A DNA stretch of 48,486 nucleotides, taken from contig CADCHW010000049.1 in the NCBI GenBank assembly GCA_902801245.1, positions 1-48,486 on the forward strand, read 5' to 3'. The position numbers and the translations under genes were made by a program. This stretch comes from an uncultured Ruminococcus sp. Its GTDB lineage: Bacteria > Bacillota > Clostridia > Oscillospirales > Acutalibacteraceae. Positions 35,908 through 44,187 of the stretch are shown piece after piece (within the stretch, counting starts at the first letter, position 1; each line of letters begins with the position of its first letter). The notes under the pieces were generated by a model. The model did not search any database. It saw nothing but the letters and a program-made list of their open reading frames with translations, and was not told the DNA's origin.

Positions 35908-36177
35908 TATACTCAAAATCCAAAAGATTTAGCATGTTAAAGTTTGGTCAAGCTTTTCAAAGCTTGCGGGGTGCAGGGGCAGAGCCCCGCTCGCTGACGA
36001 AACAAACTTGCAAAGAAAAGCAAACTACCCTCAGCGAAACTAAATAAACTATTCTTAGAGCATAAAAATAATCATATACAAAAACGTATCTATCCGTACA
36101 AAACAACAAAGGCAACAGCGTAGCGAATTGCCGGTCGAAGAAAGAAAAGTGCTAAATCTTAAACGCTTTCAAGTATA
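35908..36177 (-). repeat. Family B element B7 (minus orientation)
   Basis: TATACTCAAAATCCAAAAGA at the left and CGCTTTCAAGTATA at the right, with all internal modules in reverse order, including GGGGCAGAGCCCC and CAGCGAAACTAAA. 270 bp. Confidence 0.9.
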
Positions 36178-36282
36178 TTTTTCTTTGAAAGTTAGCTTCA
36201 TAAGCGACAAAAGCTCGGCTTCTTGGGTTGTTCCGTCACCTACAAGCTTTTCAAATGGTAAATCTTTCAGACCGTAAGTATA
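36178..36282 (+). repeat. Family B partial element B7b
   Basis: It abuts B7. Only the right part of a forward copy is present: CTTTGAAAGTTAGCTTCATAAGCGAC, CTTCTTGGGTTGTTCCGTCACC, AAGCTTTTCAAATGGTAAATC, and end GACCGTAAGTATA. It looks like an old copy into or beside which B7 was placed. Confidence 0.7.
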
Positions 36283-36313
36283 ACAGGTTTCGCAATTGTA
36301 CAGCTGCAAAATA

Positions 36314-37411
36314 TTATGATAATCGCATCGGAACTACAAGAAAAATAAAACTGTTTCCCTCAACAGGCAAAACTTTAAGCGGTTTCAACGGACCGTTGAA
36401 CTCCAAAAGAAGCTCATCTGTATCGGAATTTTTTATAGCATCAAGCAAATATCTGGCATTAAATCCAATCTCAACCTCGCTGCCATCAAAGGGAAGTTCA
36501 ATGCAATCGCTGGCTTTTCCGACTGCGGTTGTGCAGAAAAGCTTTATTCCCTCATCTGCAACAATAAATCTAACCGGACTTTGAAGTTTTTCGGTTGTAA
36601 GCAGTGACATTCTTTCAACGGAAGATGCAAGCTCTCTCGTTTTTACACGCAAACTTGTCTGTGCACCGTTCGGAATAGTACCTGCATATTCAAGAAACTT
36701 TCCTTCGATAAGTCTTGAAACCACGGAATAATTTTCTATCTTGAAAATTACATGCTTTTTTCCTACAACAATACTGATTTTACCCTCGTCGTCACAGTTA
36801 ATTTTCAGAACCTCGCTCAAGGTCTTTCCCGGAACGATGAAATTAAAATTAAAATCTCCGTCGATTTTTTCTTTTCTGACAGCCATTCTGAATCCGTCAA
36901 CCGATACAACATTGAGATATCCGTCCTTCAAATCAAATAAAGAACCCGTATATATAGGTTTTGCTTGGTTATCGGAAACAGCATAATATGTCTGTTTAAT
37001 CATATTTTTCAGCAAATTACCGTTAAGCTCAAAGCTTTCAAGCTCTTCAATGCTGGGAAGCTCGGGATATTCATACGCTGAAATTCCTACAATCTGATAA
37101 TCGGCAACACCCGAATTAATATATGTGATAAGCTTGTCATCTGTTTCGATTGTAATAATTTCATCGGGCATACGGCGTACAATCTCCGAAAAAAGCTTTG
37201 CACTGAGAACAATTTCACCCTCTTCGATTATTGTTGCTTCCAGTTCAGTGCGAATTCCTATTTCAAGGTCATAGCCGCAAAGAGTAACCTTGCCGTTTGA
37301 AGCTTTTATAAGAATTCCTTCCAGTGCCGGAATTGAATTCTTGGTGGATACAGCTCGCTGTACATTTGATACTGCCTGTACCAGCTCCGACTTATTGAAC
37401 GTTATTTTCAT
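36314..37411 (-). CDS. dnaN: DNA polymerase III beta sliding clamp
   Basis: This 365-residue ring protein tethers the polymerase to DNA. It starts MKITFNKSELVQAVSNVQRA, has three repeated clamp domains, and ends FLVVPMRLS, which is typical. AAAGGA precedes the ATG. Unlike in B. subtilis, dnaN is separated from dnaA by more than 1 kb that includes the probable origin and element B8, so it may be transcribed on its own. Confidence 0.97.
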   Translation of the reverse strand: MKITFNKSELVQAVSNVQRAVSTKNSIPALEGILIKASNGKVTLCGYDLEIGIRTELEATIIEEGEIVLSAKLFSEIVRRMPDEIITIETDDKLITYINSGVADYQIVGISAYEYPELPSIEELESFELNGNLLKNMIKQTYYAVSDNQAKPIYTGSLFDLKDGYLNVVSVDGFRMAVRKEKIDGDFNFNFIVPGKTLSEVLKINCDDEGKISIVVGKKHVIFKIENYSVVSRLIEGKFLEYAGTIPNGAQTSLRVKTRELASSVERMSLLTTEKLQSPVRFIVADEGIKLFCTTAVGKASDCIELPFDGSEVEIGFNARYLLDAIKNSDTDELLLEFNGPLKPLKVLPVEGNSFIFLVVPMRLS

Positions 37412-37504
37412 ATCTTTAATCCTTTCAATATTTTGGTTTGTTCGTTTTCGATTTCAAAACTTCCGGAATTTTCAAAAATTCATTCAGAAAAATTTTTTCC
37501 GGAA

Positions 37505-37706
37505 AAAAAATGAAATATATATAATAGATATTTAGTAGTAGTAGTAGGGGGCTAGGAAAAGTGAGGAAGTGGTTGAAACCCCGATTCAATCGACGTTAAA
37601 ACATCATAACAGGTTTTGACAGAATTTAACAGACTTAACAGACTTAACACGGCCGATGTTGAATGTGTTAAGAACTCCGTGTGGAAAGTTAAGGAAATGT
37701 GGAAAA
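37505..37706 (-). other. Probable chromosome origin (oriC): DnaA-trio, G cluster, DnaA boxes
   Basis: In the dnaA-to-dnaN direction (minus strand), two DnaA-box-like sites come first: TTTTCCACA (plus 37698-37706) and CTTTCCACA (37680-37688). They are followed by a 9-bp iterated tract (TTTAACAGA, CTTAACAGA and related, about 37624-37650) and a C/G cluster at 37548-37559. Five perfect TAG triplets (37533-37547) follow; these read 3'-GAT-5' and match the B. subtilis DnaA-trio. An AT-rich stretch (37507-37532) comes before dnaN. The order boxes, GC cluster, trios, AT-rich unwinding region is that of the B. subtilis origin. No perfect TTATCCACA is present. Confidence 0.8.
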
Positions 37707-38149
37707 CTTATTTTGTAAATCAACCGTTTTTATCGAACGAAATATTAATAGATTATGAATAAAAGTCCCCAAAAAAAGTCCGATAGCAACACTATGGTGT
37801 TTACGGAGAGTAATATGCCACAGCTAAAAAATCCCCTTGTATGTAACTGGTATAATATTATTTCCGATAATTCGACTTGATTTTATTATTTTAAATTGTT
37901 AAAGCGGACTTTGTGTTTTAGAAAAATGAAAAACGGTACGCTTTAGATTTGTAAAATGATTTTTTTGAAGAGTAATATGTAGTTAAGAGGATTGACATTA
38001 AATTTCAACTAACTATATGTGATGAATATCTATCAATCAGCTTCCGTTTACGGCTTGAATTCTTTTGGGGGTTCGTGACCCGCCAACTTTTACAGTCCGT
38101 TTTCAACCTTTCTGTAATTTTTAAATTTGCTTTTTTATAGCTCAATATT

Positions 38150-38412
38150 TATACTAATGAACATTGAGATTTACTGCTTTTCTTTCCTACGACCGGCAAT
38201 TCGCTTCGCTGTTGCCGGTTTTAATTTGTATGGAAGATATATTTTTATGTTTGTTATTTTTGCTGTTTATAGTTTGTTTAGTTTCGCTGAGGGGAATTTA
38301 TTTTCCTACAATAATTTGTTTCGTCAGCGAGCGGGGCTCTGCCCCTGCACCCCGCAAGCTTTAAAAAGCTTGACCAAACTTTAAATGGTAAATCTTTTAG
38401 CTTTCAGGTATA
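38150..38412 (+). repeat. Family B element B8
   Basis: Left TATACTAATGAACATTGAGA, CGGCAATTCGCTTCGCTGTT, TTTAGTTTCGCTGAGGG, GTCAGCGAGC, GGGGCTCTGCCCC, CAAGCTTTAAAAAGCTTG, right AGCTTTCAGGTATA. The terminal bases are somewhat degenerate. It lies just beyond the dnaA stop. Confidence 0.85.
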
Positions 38413-38462
38413 GGAGCGTTGCCCGCAAGCTTTAAGTTGCAAATATTTTTAAAATCTCATAG

Positions 38463-39785
38463 TTACATATCCTGAATATTCTTAATGATATCGTCAACCA
38501 TTTCTTTTGTTTTTGTATCTTTCTCAAGCTTCTTTTCCATTTCCTGCATTGTATATACAATAGTAGAATAATGTCTGCCTCCGAACTCTTCACCGATAGC
38601 TGTCATAGAAAGTCCGGTAACCTGACGTACAACATAAATCGCAACATGACGTGCATTGCTAAGGTTCGCACGTCTGTTCTTGACGGAGCGGATATCTTCC
38701 GCACTGACACCGAAAGTTCTTGCAACCTCCTCGATTATTTTCTCAACCGTCACAGGCACGGGAACTTCGTTAGTCTGAACATCGGAGATAACCTCCTGAG
38801 CAATTGTGATTGACGGCTTTTCACCGTTAAGAAAGCTCTTTGCCTTAATTTTCTTTACAACTCCCTCAAGCTGACGAACATTGGTTTTCAGTTTGGAAGC
38901 TATGTATTCGCAGATGTCGTCGGGAATTTCAAAGTCGAGTGATTCCGCCTTGCTTTTTAAAATAGCAATACGAGTTTCTATATCGGGCGGCTGAATGTCT
39001 GCAATAAGACCCCACTCAAATCGTGTACGAAGACGTTCCTCCAAAGTTTTTATTTCTTTGGGCGGACGATCCGATGTGAGTACAATTTGCTTTTTAGCTT
39101 CGTACAAAGCATTGAATGTGTGGAAAAATTCCTCCTGAGTTGACTCCTTGCCTCCGATAAACTGAACGTCATCGACAAGAAGAACATCTGCATTTCTGTA
39201 CTTTTGTCTGAACTCCGCCTGATTTACACGGCGAAGAGAATCTACTATTTCGTTGGTAAAATCGTCACCTTTTACGTAAGCGATTTTCATATCGGCATCG
39301 TTATTCAGAACCTCATTCTTAATAGCGTGAAGAAGATGAGTTTTTCCAAGACCCGAATTTCCGTAAATGAAAAGCGGATTGTAAGCACCGCCGGGATTCT
39401 GTGCCACGGCAAGAGAGGCGGCATGTGCGAATTTATTTGACGAGCCTACTATGTAGTTATCGAAAGTAAGCGGTGTGTCGTCGTCGGAAGTACCTGTTGT
39501 GTCAAGTTCAGGTTTCTTCACCTTTTCAATTTCATCGGGAACAACGAGCTTAATGTCAAACTCCTGACCGAAAATCTCAGTGAAAGCATCTTTCAAAAGA
39601 TTTAAGTAACAGCGTGTTACGGTTTCTCTATGAAATTCGTTCGGAACGAGCAGTTTTATCTGGATTAAGTCAAAGTCGATTTCTTTAGGTTCGATTCTGC
39701 TGATCCAAGTCTGAAACGCTACCTTAGTGATTCTTGTCTTGCAGTAATCGCAGACAAGCGTCCAAGTTTCGTTGAATGAATCCAT
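38463..39785 (-). CDS. dnaA: Chromosomal replication initiator protein DnaA
   Basis: This 440-residue AAA+ initiator has domain I (1-80), a short linker (about 81-105), Walker A GNSGLGKT (142-149) and Walker B VLLVDD (201-206). Domain IV ends with GGRHYSTIV (402-410). The family signature is normally G-G-R-D-H-T/S-T-V; here D-H is H-Y. The basic loop reads NARH where E. coli has R-P-R-Q. Because these are the residues that contact the DnaA box, specificity may be shifted. The ATG at 39785 is chosen over a TTG at 39812 because domain I begins MDSFNETW. Elements B8 and B9 flank the gene in opposite orientation. Confidence 0.96.
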   Translation of the reverse strand: MDSFNETWTLVCDYCKTRITKVAFQTWISRIEPKEIDFDLIQIKLLVPNEFHRETVTRCYLNLLKDAFTEIFGQEFDIKLVVPDEIEKVKKPELDTTGTSDDDTPLTFDNYIVGSSNKFAHAASLAVAQNPGGAYNPLFIYGNSGLGKTHLLHAIKNEVLNNDADMKIAYVKGDDFTNEIVDSLRRVNQAEFRQKYRNADVLLVDDVQFIGGKESTQEEFFHTFNALYEAKKQIVLTSDRPPKEIKTLEERLRTRFEWGLIADIQPPDIETRIAILKSKAESLDFEIPDDICEYIASKLKTNVRQLEGVVKKIKAKSFLNGEKPSITIAQEVISDVQTNEVPVPVTVEKIIEEVARTFGVSAEDIRSVKNRRANLSNARHVAIYVVRQVTGLSMTAIGEEFGGRHYSTIVYTMQEMEKKLEKDTKTKEMVDDIIKNIQDM

Positions 39786-40302
39786 ATATTTTACAACCCC
39801 CAATACTGTCAAATTGAAAATAAGAAAAGATTTTCAATTTGATTTTTTAACTTGTAGTATTTTCCGTTTTTTATATTATTCCCGATAAATGTTACAATAC
39901 AATCGGCATTTCTCCATAATCTATTAAATAAAAAACGGCATTCATTACAAAGCGGCAGCAATTCAAAAAATATTCATAATTGAAAAAAGACACTACTACT
40001 CATAATGAAACTAATAATTAGATTTATTATAACATATCGGATTTTTTATTTCAATAAGAAAAATAAGGATAAATGTTAAAAAAGTTCGATTCAGTCTAAA
40101 ATTTACGGATTTTTTTCCGATGAAATTCACCGTATTTTTAGGAATAAAAGGGATTTTTGATGAATTTTAAGGTTAAAATAATGATAATAAATGTCTGATG
40201 AAAAATAATTTTGTCTAAAATATAGAAAACGTAATTCATATATTGACATTTTGCCGAAATTTATTTAAATTTATAGATGGAATATGAAAATAAAGCGTAG
40301 CT
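39786..40302. other. AT-rich intergenic region upstream of dnaA
   Basis: About 515 bases without a gene. A/T runs dominate (AATTGAAAATAAGAAAAGA near 39813, TTTATTATAACATAT near 40023). A single ACTACTACT lies at 39992-40000. I see no TTATCCACA-type box and no clear -35/-10 pair for dnaA, although the dnaA promoter must lie here. Confidence 0.5.
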
Positions 40303-40593
40303 GTACGGTTGCGAAGCTTGTTAAAGTTTGGTCAAGCTTTTCAAAGCTTGCGGGCGACGGAACACCCCAAGAAGTCAAGCCGTAGGCGTAGACTGATTGG
40401 GTGGTGTTCCTAGTGGTCTGGAACAAATTATTGTAGGAAAATAAATTTCCCTCAGCGAAACTAAACAAACTATAAACAGCAAAAATAACAAACATAAAAA
40501 TATATCTTCCCATACAAATTAAAACAGGCAACAGCGCAGCGAATTGCCGGTCGTAGGAAAGAAAAGTGCTGAATATTAACGCTTTCGAGTATA
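40303..40593 (-). repeat. Family B element B9 (minus orientation, long form)
   Basis: It begins with the alternative end TTGCGAAGCTTGTTAAAG, then CAAGCTTTTCAAAGCTTG and GGAACACCCCAAGAAGTCAAG with GTGTTCCTAGTGG (the same extra module as in B6). CAGCGAAACTAAACAAAC, GGCAACAGCGCAGCGAATTG and CGCTTTCGAGTATA follow. Confidence 0.88.
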
Positions 40594-40699
40594 AATTCAA
40601 CCGTACAGGCAGAATAAAGCTTTTGATTAAGGATAATTTCAACCAAAACTTTTAAATTGCTTTGATTTATTTTTACTTAATCGAAATCTAAAAAAACTA

Positions 40700-40729
40700 T
40701 TGACATACCTCTTCTGTTTAGAGTATAAT
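40700..40729 (+). promoter_or_regulatory. Promoter of rpmH-rnpA
   Basis: TTGACA (40700-40705) and TATAAT (40724-40729) are spaced 18 bases apart, about 40 bases before the rpmH start. It is the first plus-strand promoter beyond the origin. Confidence 0.75.
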
Positions 40730-40769
40730 TATATAATGCAAGGTTATATACCCGAAAGGAGGGTTTTGT

Positions 40770-40904
40770 ATGCTGAGAACATATCAGCCTAAAAAGCTTC
40801 ACAGAAAAAAGGAGCACGGCTTCAGAAAGAGAATGTCTGACCGCAACGGCCGCAAGGTTTTGGCTCGCCGCAGAGCGAAGGGCAGAAAAAGACTTTCCTA
40901 CTAA
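40770..40904 (+). CDS. rpmH: 50S ribosomal protein L34
   Basis: This 44-residue basic protein starts [20 protein letters not shown] and ends [11 protein letters not shown], the standard L34 sequence. AAGGAGGG lies 5 bases before the ATG. It is short and easily missed. It opens the rpmH-rnpA-yidD-yidC-khpB block, a gene order conserved next to dnaA in most bacteria. A T-rich run follows the stop (GTTGAGTTTTTTTG) but has no clear hairpin, so read-through to rnpA is likely. Confidence 0.97.
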   Translation: MLRTYQPKKLHRKKEHGFRKRMSDRNGRKVLARRRAKGRKRLSY

Positions 40905-41080
40905 GTTGAGTTTTTTTGTGTCGTGTAATTACAGCGAATACGGGTATATCTTCAAAATGCCGTAAAAGTACTTATTTATATCGGTGAAGATATACCTAAT
41001 ACGCTTGTTATTTTTTAATTTGAATTGTATGAGTAAGTTTTTTGTAATTTGGAACGGTGTCTATCCGGAAGGGTATGTTT

Positions 41081-41425
41081 ATGGCTGAACTTCAGACAAT
41101 TAAAGAAAACTACACTTTCAGACGGTTATACAAAAGCAAAAAATGCTATGTATATCCGCAAATTGTTGTATATGTTGCCAAAAATCGTTTCGGTGCTTTC
41201 AGATACGGCATCACAACGAGTAAAAAAGTAGGCAACGCTGTCAAACGAAGCAGATGCAGAAGAGTGATAAGGGCGGCTCTGTATGAGTATTCAGACAAGC
41301 TTTCGCAGTGCAGGAAGGGTTATGATGTTGTTATAGTTGCCCGAACAAAAACGGCTTACGTAAAGTCAACCGAGCTTATTAAGCCGATAGGTGAGAGCCT
41401 GAAAAAAGCCGGAGTGATTAGATGA
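41081..41425 (+). CDS. rnpA: Ribonuclease P protein component
   Basis: This 114-residue basic protein assists the RNase P RNA in trimming the 5' ends of tRNA precursors. It has the N-terminal FRRLYKSKK block and the RNR-type helix [23 protein letters not shown] lies before the ATG at 41081; earlier in-frame starts (41075, 41057) overlap that site. The stop overlaps yidD by 4 bases. The RNase P RNA gene (rnpB) is not in this window. Confidence 0.94.
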   Translation: MAELQTIKENYTFRRLYKSKKCYVYPQIVVYVAKNRFGAFRYGITTSKKVGNAVKRSRCRRVIRAALYEYSDKLSQCRKGYDVVIVARTKTAYVKSTELIKPIGESLKKAGVIR

Positions 41426-41670
41426 AAAGGCTTTTTATCGCACTTATCAGATTTTATCAGAAATATATTTCGCCAAGAACTACTCCTTGCTGCCGCTTTT
41501 CACCGTCTTGTTCAAGCTACGGCATTACGGCAATAGAGCGTTTCGGAGCTCTTAAAGGCGGTTTTATGACGGTTTGGCGAATACTCAGATGCAATCCGTT
41601 TAACCCGGGCGGTTATGACCCGGTTCCCGAGAAGAAAAGAAAATATAAATATATAAAATACAAGAAATAA
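41422..41670 (+). CDS. yidD: Membrane protein insertion efficiency factor YidD
   Basis: This 82-residue amphipathic protein starts [18 protein letters not shown] and carries the conserved C-C-R-F-x-P-S-C-S-x-Y (residues 23-33). It continues with [24 protein letters not shown], which is characteristic. It aids insertion of membrane proteins by YidC and is encoded between rnpA and yidC in most bacteria. ATGA overlap with rnpA indicates translational coupling. The C-terminus is a Lys/Tyr-rich tail ([12 protein letters not shown]). Confidence 0.95.
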   Translation: MKRLFIALIRFYQKYISPRTTPCCRFSPSCSSYGITAIERFGALKGGFMTVWRILRCNPFNPGGYDPVPEKKRKYKYIKYKK

Positions 41671-41751
41671 TTTAATGCTTTAAGGCATTATGTTACACTG
41701 TATTTGTTTTTATAAGGTTTTTTATAGATACAGTCGAAAGGATTTTCTTGA

Positions 41752-42741
41752 ATGAATGGTTTATTTAACGGAATAGGTTGGATCTTCGGATATGTGCTGT
41801 GGTACGCATATCTGGCGGTCGGAAGTTTTGCGATAGCAATTTTGATTTTTACGGTAATATTGAGAATTTTTCAGTTTCCGCTTCAGATAAAGAGCCAAAA
41901 GTCTATGGCAGGAAGTATGCGTTTGCAGAAGAAGCAGCAGGAAATTCAGGAAAAATACGGACGTGACAGAGAAAAGGTAAACGAAGAGCTTTCAAAGCTG
42001 TACGAAAAGGAAAATATAAGCCCGACAGGCGGCTGTTTAACTTCGATTGTGCCTATGTTTTTGCTTATGGGAGTATATTGGACTGTAAGATATCCTCTTA
42101 CGAATACACTTCATATTGCACAGTCTACGGTTGACAAAATGCTTGCGTACGGAAAGGGTTTGCCTGTAGTGGGTTCAACTCTTGACGGAATTTACGGTCA
42201 AATTAATTTTATGAGCGTATATTCGGAAATTAAAAACAATGCCGATTTTGTGGCTCAAACAGGTCTTACACAGGTTGATATCGATAAGCTTGATAAATTT
42301 GCACAGGGCTTTAAGATGTTCGGTCTTAATCTGCTTGAAATGCCAAGCTCATATGGATTGACTTCTGTATTTATATTGTTTCCGGTTTTGTGCTTTGTTA
42401 CATCTTTCGGCACAAGTTTTATTTCTATGAAAATGAACGGTGCAAGTCTTAAGGGTCAGCAGGGCTGTATGAATATGATGTTTCTTCTTATGCCGCTTAT
42501 GTCGGCTTGGATTGCGTACTCCGTGCCGGCGGCTATTGCATTGTATTGGATTTATGCCAACCTTATCGGTCTGGTGACTACCGTAATTATACATAAATTT
42601 TATAACGCACAGGCTATGACGGCACTCGACGAAGCGAGAAGAATCGCACTGCTTGAAGAAGAGGAAGCGAATGTTAAGCAGGTTGTAAGAGTTGAGAGTA
42701 AAAAGCCTGCGGTAAAGGCTAAGAAAAAGAAGAAAAAGTAA
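41752..42741 (+). CDS. yidC: Membrane protein insertase YidC (SpoIIIJ type)
   Basis: This 329-residue insertase has five core helices. The first (about 18-38) ends in the conserved RIFQFPLQIKSQKS, whose Arg sits in the hydrophilic groove. A cytoplasmic helical hairpin (KKQQEIQEKYGRDREK) follows. The second helix is near SIVPMFLLMGVYW, and the later ones are near 205-225 and 240-275. The C-terminal tail is Lys-rich (KKPAVKAKKKKKK), typical of Gram-positive YidC that binds ribosomes. There is no lipobox. AAAGGA precedes the ATG. It is co-oriented with rpmH, yidD and khpB. Confidence 0.96.
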   Translation: MNGLFNGIGWIFGYVLWYAYLAVGSFAIAILIFTVILRIFQFPLQIKSQKSMAGSMRLQKKQQEIQEKYGRDREKVNEELSKLYEKENISPTGGCLTSIVPMFLLMGVYWTVRYPLTNTLHIAQSTVDKMLAYGKGLPVVGSTLDGIYGQINFMSVYSEIKNNADFVAQTGLTQVDIDKLDKFAQGFKMFGLNLLEMPSSYGLTSVFILFPVLCFVTSFGTSFISMKMNGASLKGQQGCMNMMFLLMPLMSAWIAYSVPAAIALYWIYANLIGLVTTVIIHKFYNAQAMTALDEARRIALLEEEEANVKQVVRVESKKPAVKAKKKKKK

Positions 42742-42765
42742 GAGTAATATATTGGAGGTGTAATT

Positions 42766-43671
42766 GTGGTTAAAGAGGCATTTGGTACCGGCGACACAAT
42801 TGACGAAGCACTTGCACAGGCGTGCAGTGAATTGGGAGTAGAACCCGAGAAGGCAGAGTACGAGGTTCTTCAAGAGCCTGCAAAGAAAAAACTGGGAATC
42901 TTTGGAGGTAATCCGGCGAAGGTCAGAGCATATGTGAATGTAACTCCTGCCGAAAAGGCAGTTGAATATCTCAGAGATGTACTTTCATGTATGGGTCTTA
43001 AAGATATTGAATTTGAGATTAAGGAAGAGGGCGAAACAGCCGAAATCAATCTCAAGGGCGAGGACGTAGGATTTATTATCGGCAGAAGAGGCGAAACTCT
43101 CGATGCTTTACAGTACCTTGCAGGTTTGGTTGCAAACCACGTTGACAATAAATATTTCAGAATTACAATTAATACAGGCAACTACAGAGAGAAGAGAGAA
43201 GTAACTCTTGAAAAACTCGGCAAGAAGCTTGCGTTTAAAGTTGTAAAGACAGGCAAGAGCGTAAATCTTGAGCCTATGAATCCTTATGAGAGAAGAATTA
43301 TTCATACAGCGGTACAGAAAGTAAACGGTGCGATTTCGTTTTCCGAGGGTGAAGTTCTCAATCGTCATGTAGTAATTGCTCCCGACCCGAAGAATCCGGT
43401 TAAGCCGAGGAGAAACAATTACAATAATAACAACAGACGACAGGGACAAGGCGGAAAAGGTTCTTACAATAATAACAGAAACGGCAATAACGGCAGCTAC
43501 AAGAGAACACCGTACAAGCAGAATTTTGAGAGAAAGCCGTATCAGAATAAGTACAATAAGCCTGTTGATGACGAGATGATTACAACGTCATCGACATTTA
43601 ATCAGAGAAGTCCGATTGAAAAAGCAGGACTTCCGTTGTTCAGCAAAATTGAAACTAAAGGCGAGGAATAA
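42766..43671 (+). CDS. khpB: RNA-binding protein KhpB (Jag)
   Basis: This 301-residue cytoplasmic RNA-binding protein has the Jag N-terminal domain (1-50), a KH domain with IIGRRGETLDALQYL (about 105-120) and an R3H domain around NPYERRIIHTAV. A disordered Asn/Arg/Gly-rich tail (about 215-265) follows and ends in a short conserved C-terminus. It starts with GTG, preceded by GGAGGTG. It is the standard neighbour of yidC. The Asn-rich tail is longer than usual and may come from repeat expansion. Confidence 0.94.
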   Translation: MVKEAFGTGDTIDEALAQACSELGVEPEKAEYEVLQEPAKKKLGIFGGNPAKVRAYVNVTPAEKAVEYLRDVLSCMGLKDIEFEIKEEGETAEINLKGEDVGFIIGRRGETLDALQYLAGLVANHVDNKYFRITINTGNYREKREVTLEKLGKKLAFKVVKTGKSVNLEPMNPYERRIIHTAVQKVNGAISFSEGEVLNRHVVIAPDPKNPVKPRRNNYNNNNRRQGQGGKGSYNNNRNGNNGSYKRTPYKQNFERKPYQNKYNKPVDDEMITTSSTFNQRSPIEKAGLPLFSKIETKGEE

Positions 43672-43686
43672 TGCCTTTTTATACGT

Positions 43687-43717
43687 GCGGAGGCAAATTA
43701 TTGCTTCCGCTTTTTTT
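43687..43717 (+). terminator. Intrinsic terminator of the rpmH-khpB block
   Basis: GCGGAGGCAA (43687-43696) pairs with TTGCTTCCGC (43701-43710), with one mismatch-like wobble, followed by TTTTTTT. Confidence 0.85.
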
Positions 43718-44187
43718 CGTACATGAAGATAGTTATGTTGTGAGTTAAAGTTTATTAACTTGATTGTAAGTTTATTTTTTTACGGTAGAGTTATAATAAA
43801 TATATGATTTATACGCAATATAACTTTATACTGATTTTATAAATGTTATTAAACCTAAATGTTTGATTATTGATTTTTGTATATTAAAATAATATTAAAA
43901 TTGCTAATTGAATAATTAATTAAATTACTATTATTTAATAATAGTAATAGTGATATATAACAAGAATATAAAATATAACTGTTAAATTTAATTTTATTCC
44001 TGTGATTTGAAATAATAAGCTTGATGATTGAATAACAGAGCATACAAAAGCAAATAGAAGCAAACAAAAGGAAATTAAAGATTTTTAACTTTTTTATTAC
44101 TATTCTGTAACGTGTTTTTCTGATTATTATAATACAATTTTATAAATTTGTAACCAATAATTTTATATAACTAAATGAGGTATTAAT
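43718..44187. other. AT-rich gap between khpB and mnmE
   Basis: About 470 bases, very AT-rich, no gene. A perfect dyad, ATTACTATTAT / ATAATAGTAAT, lies at 43924-43948. TATAAT at 44128-44133 may be the -10 of mnmE, but the -35 (CTGTAA) is poor. No family A or B sequence is present. Confidence 0.5.

Noticed and set aside
39992..40000. ACTACTACT upstream of dnaA as a second DnaA-trio
   Set aside because: It has only three triplets, with no GC cluster or box beside it, in a region already rich in A/T.
40271..40642. 123-codon open frame upstream of rpmH, and similar frames at 14957-15466, 23957-24418 and 38127-38384
   Set aside because: All run through family B elements; similarity between them reflects the DNA repeat, and none has a proper ribosome site.
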